64,000 bases of DNA from Thiohalocapsa sp. (lineage in GTDB: Bacteria; Pseudomonadota; Gammaproteobacteria; Chromatiales; Chromatiaceae), in assembly GCA_028277725.1 (NCBI GenBank), contig JANQFX010000049.1:40558-104557 (forward strand), in the 5' to 3' direction. A program made the translations under genes and the position numbers. This document shows positions 59,220 to 64,000 of this stretch, piece by piece (within the stretch, counting starts at the first letter, position 1; each line of letters opens with the position of its first letter). The notes beneath the pieces are model-generated. The model saw only the letters and a list, made by a program, of their open reading frames with translations, was not told the origin of the DNA and ran no database searches.

Positions 59220-60268
59220 TGGGATGCTCGCTTGCGCTTGTGGGCCAAGTAGCGGCCGACGCCATGGGCGGCGACGCCGAGGATCATGAGTCCGACCACG
59301 GCGAGCCCGATGCGGTCGATGGTGGGGCTGCGGCTCATGCCGATGATGTAGGCGTCGTTGTAGACGGCGTGCGCCAAGAAGCCCTGCTGTTCGCGTTCCT
59401 CGCCGGCACGATGCACATAGAGCTGCGACAACAACTCGCCGCCCTGGCTGTGGCACTCGACGCAGTTCTGGTTGCTCTCGGCGGCGCCCAACAACTGGTG
59501 GGACGGCGCATACAGGTGGCGGCCTTCCAACGGCGTGTGGCAATCCAGGCAACGCACGGCGCCCCAGTGCTGCCTCGGGCGCGGCAGCCACTCATGCCCC
59601 TTCGGCACCGGCGCATCGAGCTCCGTGTGGCAATCCAGGCACAGCTGATTGTTGGCCGCGACCACCTCCGGCACCGGCGTATCGTCCGGCAGCGGCCGGA
59701 AACTGTGCGGGTTGTGACAGGAGAAGCAGCTGAACGCCGCGCCGCTCTCGGGCTTGGCCTCCAGGGCGTGCACGCTGTGCTGGTACTGGATATCGAAGCC
59801 GGCGAGATCCGGTGGGCTGACGTCCGCGTCGCCCTGGTGCTCTTCATGGCAACCGACACAGGTGAGGCCCTCGTCGGCGCTGCTCGTGCGATGTGGGTAG
59901 TGCCTGTAGCCGCGGGCGTGGCACTCGCTGCAGGCGAGATCGTGATGCACCGAGTGCTCGTAGGCGTCCCGGTCGATGGACAGGTCCACGATCTGCCGCG
60001 TCTCCGAGTCGCGGTAGGCCATGGTCTCCATCCAGTGGCAACGCATGCACTCCGCGCTATCGCCCTTGGTGAGACCGGAGCCGCCCGCATCACCATGGGG
60101 CGCGACCTGCTGGGGTTGCGCACCGACCACCGCGCCGGGTAGACCGATGAACAGGAGCAACACGAGGTGCACCAGGGCAAGCGACTTGGTCGGTGTCGGT
60201 GGTGACGCACCGGCGTTCGGGGCAGGGGGGCCGCCGGCGCGGCTGAGGGGGTTCGACATGCCGTTCAT
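59216..60268 (-). CDS. heptaheme c-type cytochrome with N-terminal signal and C-terminal TM anchor
   Basis: Seven CxxCH motifs (CMRCH, CSECH, CVGCH, CFSCH, CLDCH, CLDCH, CVECH). ORF opens to 60409; ATG at 60268 chosen. Confidence 0.85.
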   Translation of the reverse strand: MNGMSNPLSRAGGPPAPNAGASPPTPTKSLALVHLVLLLFIGLPGAVVGAQPQQVAPHGDAGGSGLTKGDSAECMRCHWMETMAYRDSETRQIVDLSIDRDAYEHSVHHDLACSECHARGYRHYPHRTSSADEGLTCVGCHEEHQGDADVSPPDLAGFDIQYQHSVHALEAKPESGAAFSCFSCHNPHSFRPLPDDTPVPEVVAANNQLCLDCHTELDAPVPKGHEWLPRPRQHWGAVRCLDCHTPLEGRHLYAPSHQLLGAAESNQNCVECHSQGGELLSQLYVHRAGEEREQQGFLAHAVYNDAYIIGMSRSPTIDRIGLAVVGLMILGVAAHGVGRYLAHKRKRASQ

Positions 60269-60597
60269 CTGCGTCTCGTTGGCTTCGCGGACATCTTGCG
60301 TTTGGAGACGGGGCCGCGCCCGCGGCCTGTTTGGGTTGGTTGCAACAACAGGATCGACGGAGGCCGCAACGCCCCGGACGGGCGCCTCGACCCTTGGTTC
60401 GCGCTCCACGGGTCAAGCTACGCGGCAACGCGGTTCGCGTTAATGACTTGCCGCAATGGTGCCGCCGGAAGCGGGACTTGATTGCCCTGAAGGAACCGAG
60501 AGAGCGTGTCGGCGTTGCCCGACGCCGGGAGCGGCGTTGACCGGGAGGTCGACACGCAGGTCGAAGGCTACCCATTTGAAACGTCACACCTCGAACT

Positions 60598-61395
60598 TCA
60601 GACTTTCCCGACCTCGCTCTCCCGCCGCCGCCGAACGCGCCGCCGCCGGCGTTGCACCAAGGTCAACGCGGGGCCGGACAGGGCGTAGCCGATGAACATG
60701 AGGAAGAGCACGATCGGCGGGTCCAGCACCACGAGTGCGAAGCCCAGCATCACCGCCACCAGCGCGACGAAGGGGACGCGTCCGTACAATTCCAGCATCT
60801 TGAAGCTGTGATAGCGGAAGTTGCTGACCATCAGCAGCCCGGCGCCCGCGGTGAACAGCGCGATCAGCAGACCGACGTCACCGCCGGCGATGCCGTTGTC
60901 CACACCGATCCAGACCGAGCCGGCGATGATGGCCGCCGCCGACGGGCTGGGCAGGCCCTGGAAGTAGCGTTTGTCGGCGATGCCGATCTGGGTATTGAAC
61001 CGCGCCAGGCGCAGCGCCGCACCCGCGGTGTAGACGAAGGCCGCGAGCCAGCCGAGTTTGCCCAGATCCGTCAACGCCCACTGGTAGGCCACCAATGCCG
61101 GCGCGACACCGAAGGCGACCATGTCCGACAGGCTGTCGAACTCGGCGCCGAAGTCGGTCTGGGTGTTGGTCATGCGAGCGATGCGCCCGTCGAAACCATC
61201 GAGGATCATCGCCGCGAAGATGGCCAGCGCGGCCGCCTCGAAACGCCCGGCGTTGGCCGAGAGCACGGCATAGAAGCCCGCGAACAGGGCCGCCGTGGTG
61301 ACCAGGTTGGGCAACAGATAGATGCCGCGCGGGCGCCCGGGGTGCTTCGGGGCTTGACTCGGGCTCGGTTCTGACTGATCCGCTGGGCTGTACAT
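60598..61395 (-). CDS. pssA: CDP-diacylglycerol--serine O-phosphatidyltransferase
   Basis: GIYLLPNLVTTAALFAGFYAVL, AAMILDGFDGRIARMTNTQTDFGAEFDSLSDMVAFGVAPALV. Confidence 0.95.
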   Translation of the reverse strand: MYSPADQSEPSPSQAPKHPGRPRGIYLLPNLVTTAALFAGFYAVLSANAGRFEAAALAIFAAMILDGFDGRIARMTNTQTDFGAEFDSLSDMVAFGVAPALVAYQWALTDLGKLGWLAAFVYTAGAALRLARFNTQIGIADKRYFQGLPSPSAAAIIAGSVWIGVDNGIAGGDVGLLIALFTAGAGLLMVSNFRYHSFKMLELYGRVPFVALVAVMLGFALVVLDPPIVLFLMFIGYALSGPALTLVQRRRRRVRRRRESEVGKV

Positions 61396-61741
61396 CGGTC
61401 CTCAAGGGTGCGGGGCAAGGCTGCGGGTAGCGGGTGGGCGCAGGGTACCAGCGGCGGCGGTTGGCGGCTCGGCGTCTCTCGGCCGAAGTATAGTCCCAAC
61501 CTCGGCGCCGCCGCCTGGGACGGCCGCCCAATGACTCGCCTTGCATGGGGTTTTCGCCTGCCGCAAGATCACGAAATCTTCGCTTTGACTTCTCGGCCCA
61601 GCACGCTTTAATTGGGGCCAGCGTGACGGGCCGAGGACAAGGGCCGCACCGACCCGGTCCAGCACCGACCTTCGCCAATCCATCCTGGCACCGGTGCAAT
61701 CAGCGCCAGCCCACCCAGTGCCAGCCCAGGAGGCCAGCCGT

Positions 61742-62236
61742 ATGCAGCGAACGCGACCGGACCTGCCCAGCAGCGACAAACGTTGGAAGCTGGTCAACGC
61801 CACCATGCGCCGCAACGGCTATGCCGGCCACGCGCTCATCGAGGCACTGCACAGCGTGCAGGATGCCTTCGGCTACCTCGACGAGGTAGCCATGACCTTC
61901 GTCGCCGACTCCCTCGACCTGCCGCTGAGCAAGGTCTACGGCGTCGCGACCTTCTACCACCTGTTCATGCTCAAGCCCCAGGGCCGTCACGCCTGCGTGG
62001 TGTGCACCGGCACGGCCTGTTACATCAAAGGGGCCGGCGCACTCATCGAGGGCATCGAGCAGCGCTTCGGCGCCGCGCCCGGCGAGACCACCGCGGACAA
62101 GTCCCTATCCGTGCTCACCGCACGCTGCGTCGGTGCCTGCGGCCTGGCGCCCGCGGTGGTGCTGGACGGCAACGTCATCGGCAAACAGGCCACCGAACAG
62201 CTCATCGACCGCATCGAACAGGAGATTGCCGAATGA
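61742..62236 (+). CDS. hoxE: NuoE-like / HoxE diaphorase subunit
   Basis: [54 protein letters not shown]. Confidence 0.88.
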   Translation: MQRTRPDLPSSDKRWKLVNATMRRNGYAGHALIEALHSVQDAFGYLDEVAMTFVADSLDLPLSKVYGVATFYHLFMLKPQGRHACVVCTGTACYIKGAGALIEGIEQRFGAAPGETTADKSLSVLTARCVGACGLAPAVVLDGNVIGKQATEQLIDRIEQEIAE

Positions 62237-63864
62237 ACCTCGACGATCTCGAAGAGCTCGCCGGCAAGTTCCGCGCCGAGACCGCGGACGCCGAGACCGA
62301 GGTCCGCGTCTGCATGGCCGCAAGCTGCCAGTCCTCCGGCGCGGAGCCGGTGATCAAGGGGCTGACCGACGCCTGCGCCGCCGCCGACCCCACCGGAGAC
62401 AGCAAAGGCAGCGCCTGTAAGGTGAAGGCCGTCGGCTGCATGGGACTCTGCTCCGCCGGGCCGCTGGTCGCGGTGGCGGCCCCGACGGCCGGGCTCGACG
62501 AGGCTGTGATCTACCGTGACGTCACCGCCGACGACGCCGCCGACATCATGCAGGGCGCGGCGCCCGGCGGCACGCCGGTGGAGCGTCTGCGCATCCCGAG
62601 CGACATGCCCTTCTTCGCGCGCCAGCACAAGATCGTGCTGGAGAACGCCGGTGTCGTCGACCCCGACAGCTTCAGGGGCTATGTGGCCATCGGCGGCTAC
62701 GCGGCCATGGTGCGCGCGCTGAGCGAGATGACGCCGCAGGAGGTCATCGCGGAGGTCACCGCCAGCGGCCTGCGCGGACGCGGCGGCGGCGGATACCCAA
62801 CCGGGCTCAAGTGGTCGACGGTGGCAAAGATGCCGTCGACCCAGAAGTACGTGATCTGCAACGCCGATGAGGGTGACCCCGGCGCCTTCATGGACCGCGC
62901 CATCCTGGAATCGGACCCGCACCGCGTGCTGGAAGGCATGGCCATCGCCGCCTACGCCATCGGCGCGAGCAAGGGGTACGTCTACGTCCGCGCCGAGTAC
63001 CCATTGGCCGTGGAGCGGCTCAAGACTGCCATCCGCAAGGCCAAGCGCCAGGGCTTCCTCGGCCACAGCGTCTGCGAGTCGCAGTTCAGCTTCGACGTCG
63101 AGATCCGCCTCGGCGCCGGCGCCTTCGTCTGCGGCGAGGAGACGGCGCTGATGGCTTCCATCGAGGGCGGCCGCGGACAGCCCCGCCCGCGCCCGCCCTA
63201 CCCCGCCGAATACGGGCTCTGGGGCCACCCGACGCTGATCAACAACGTCGAGACCTACGCCAACATCGCCCCCATCGTCGACAACGGCGGGAGCTGGTTC
63301 GCGGGCGTCGGCACGGACAAATCCAAGGGCACCAAGGTCTTCGCCCTGGCGGGCACCATCGTCAACACCGGCCTCATCGAGGTCGACATGGGCACCAGCC
63401 TGCGCGACATCATTTTCGAGATCGGCGGCGGCATCCCGGACGGCAAGGGCTTCAAGGCGGTGCAGACCGGCGGCCCGTCCGGCGGCTGCGTGCCGGCGGA
63501 GCACCTGGACATCCCGGTCGACTACGACAGCCTGAAGACGCTCGGCACCATGATGGGCTCCGGCGGCATGATCGTCATGGACGAGACCAGCAACATGGTC
63601 GATGTGGCCCGCTTTTTCATGGAGTTCTGTATGGACGAGTCCTGCGGCAAGTGCGTGCCCTGCCGCACCGGCACCCAGCAGATGCACGGCCTGCTCGACC
63701 GGATCGCCAAGGCCGAGGCGAGCCGCGCCGATCTGGAACTCCTGGAAGAACTCTGCGAGGTGGTGCAAGCCACCAGCCTCTGCGGTCTGGGCCAGACCGC
63801 GCCCAATCCGGTGATGTCGACCTTGCGCTACTTCCGCAATGAGTACGAGGAGAAGCTGGGATGA
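62233..63864 (+). CDS. hoxF: NuoF-like / HoxF diaphorase subunit with N-terminal [2Fe-2S] thioredoxin-like domain
   Basis: [65 protein letters not shown] overlap with hoxE. Confidence 0.88.
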   Translation: MNLDDLEELAGKFRAETADAETEVRVCMAASCQSSGAEPVIKGLTDACAAADPTGDSKGSACKVKAVGCMGLCSAGPLVAVAAPTAGLDEAVIYRDVTADDAADIMQGAAPGGTPVERLRIPSDMPFFARQHKIVLENAGVVDPDSFRGYVAIGGYAAMVRALSEMTPQEVIAEVTASGLRGRGGGGYPTGLKWSTVAKMPSTQKYVICNADEGDPGAFMDRAILESDPHRVLEGMAIAAYAIGASKGYVYVRAEYPLAVERLKTAIRKAKRQGFLGHSVCESQFSFDVEIRLGAGAFVCGEETALMASIEGGRGQPRPRPPYPAEYGLWGHPTLINNVETYANIAPIVDNGGSWFAGVGTDKSKGTKVFALAGTIVNTGLIEVDMGTSLRDIIFEIGGGIPDGKGFKAVQTGGPSGGCVPAEHLDIPVDYDSLKTLGTMMGSGGMIVMDETSNMVDVARFFMEFCMDESCGKCVPCRTGTQQMHGLLDRIAKAEASRADLELLEELCEVVQATSLCGLGQTAPNPVMSTLRYFRNEYEEKLG

Positions 63865-63869
63865 CAGCC

Positions 63870-63886
63870 GGTCCGCATGGCGGACC
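63870..63886 (+). terminator. hairpin just after hoxF
   Basis: GGTCCGC-ATG-GCGGACC perfect 7-bp stem starting 6 nt after the stop; no U-tract. Confidence 0.4.
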
Positions 63887-64000
63887 CCAACGGCCTAGGT
63901 TCTCGTAGATACTCTGTTCGCGCGCAAGTCCAAAGTGCCTCCAATCCATCGATTTGCTTTATGGCTCGCGCCTTGCACCCCTCCCGTGTGGGGGAGTGGA

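Noticed and set aside
63865-64000. Possible tRNA or IS end at the window edge
   Set aside because: No cloverleaf or recognisable transposase; too little sequence to call.

Overview
High-GC gammaproteobacterial chromosome segment (Chromatiales-like gene content, inferred only). Most of the window is housekeeping and metabolic genes: trmO, rpe-gph-trpE, rpoH, tag, a phosphomannomutase, engB, moaC, a lauroyl acyltransferase, cysE-iscR, hrpA, pgi, rubrerythrin, cpdA, sfsA, acyP, a nucleoside transporter, a lytic transglycosylase, the ATP-grasp/7TM-transglutaminase/aspartyl-protease cassette, apbE, arfB, pssA and hoxEF. The main accessory region is 43.1-54.1 kb: a complete type I (DevTRS/Myxan-like, I-B related) CRISPR-Cas locus, all on the minus strand, in the order cas6-cas3-cas8-cas7-cas5-[antisense Phd/PIN toxin-antitoxin]-cas4/cas1 fusion-cas2-leader-array (21 repeats, 36 nt). 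Most notable observations: (1) a degenerate, stand-alone two-repeat mini-CRISPR at about 53932-54039, directly upstream of cas6 and outside the array, with the Cas6 hairpin and 8-nt handle retained (candidate CreR/CreA-like regulatory crRNA); (2) a Phd/PIN-type TA pair embedded antisense inside the cas operon, with its stop codon overlapping that of cas5; (3) a 2-nt register shift in the five leader-proximal repeats; (4) a perfect boxA in the CRISPR leader; (5) two 237-bp MITE-like elements with 17-bp terminal inverted repeats and perfect 5-bp target-site duplications; (6) an octaheme/cytochrome b/heptaheme redox operon. No tRNA or rRNA genes were recognised.
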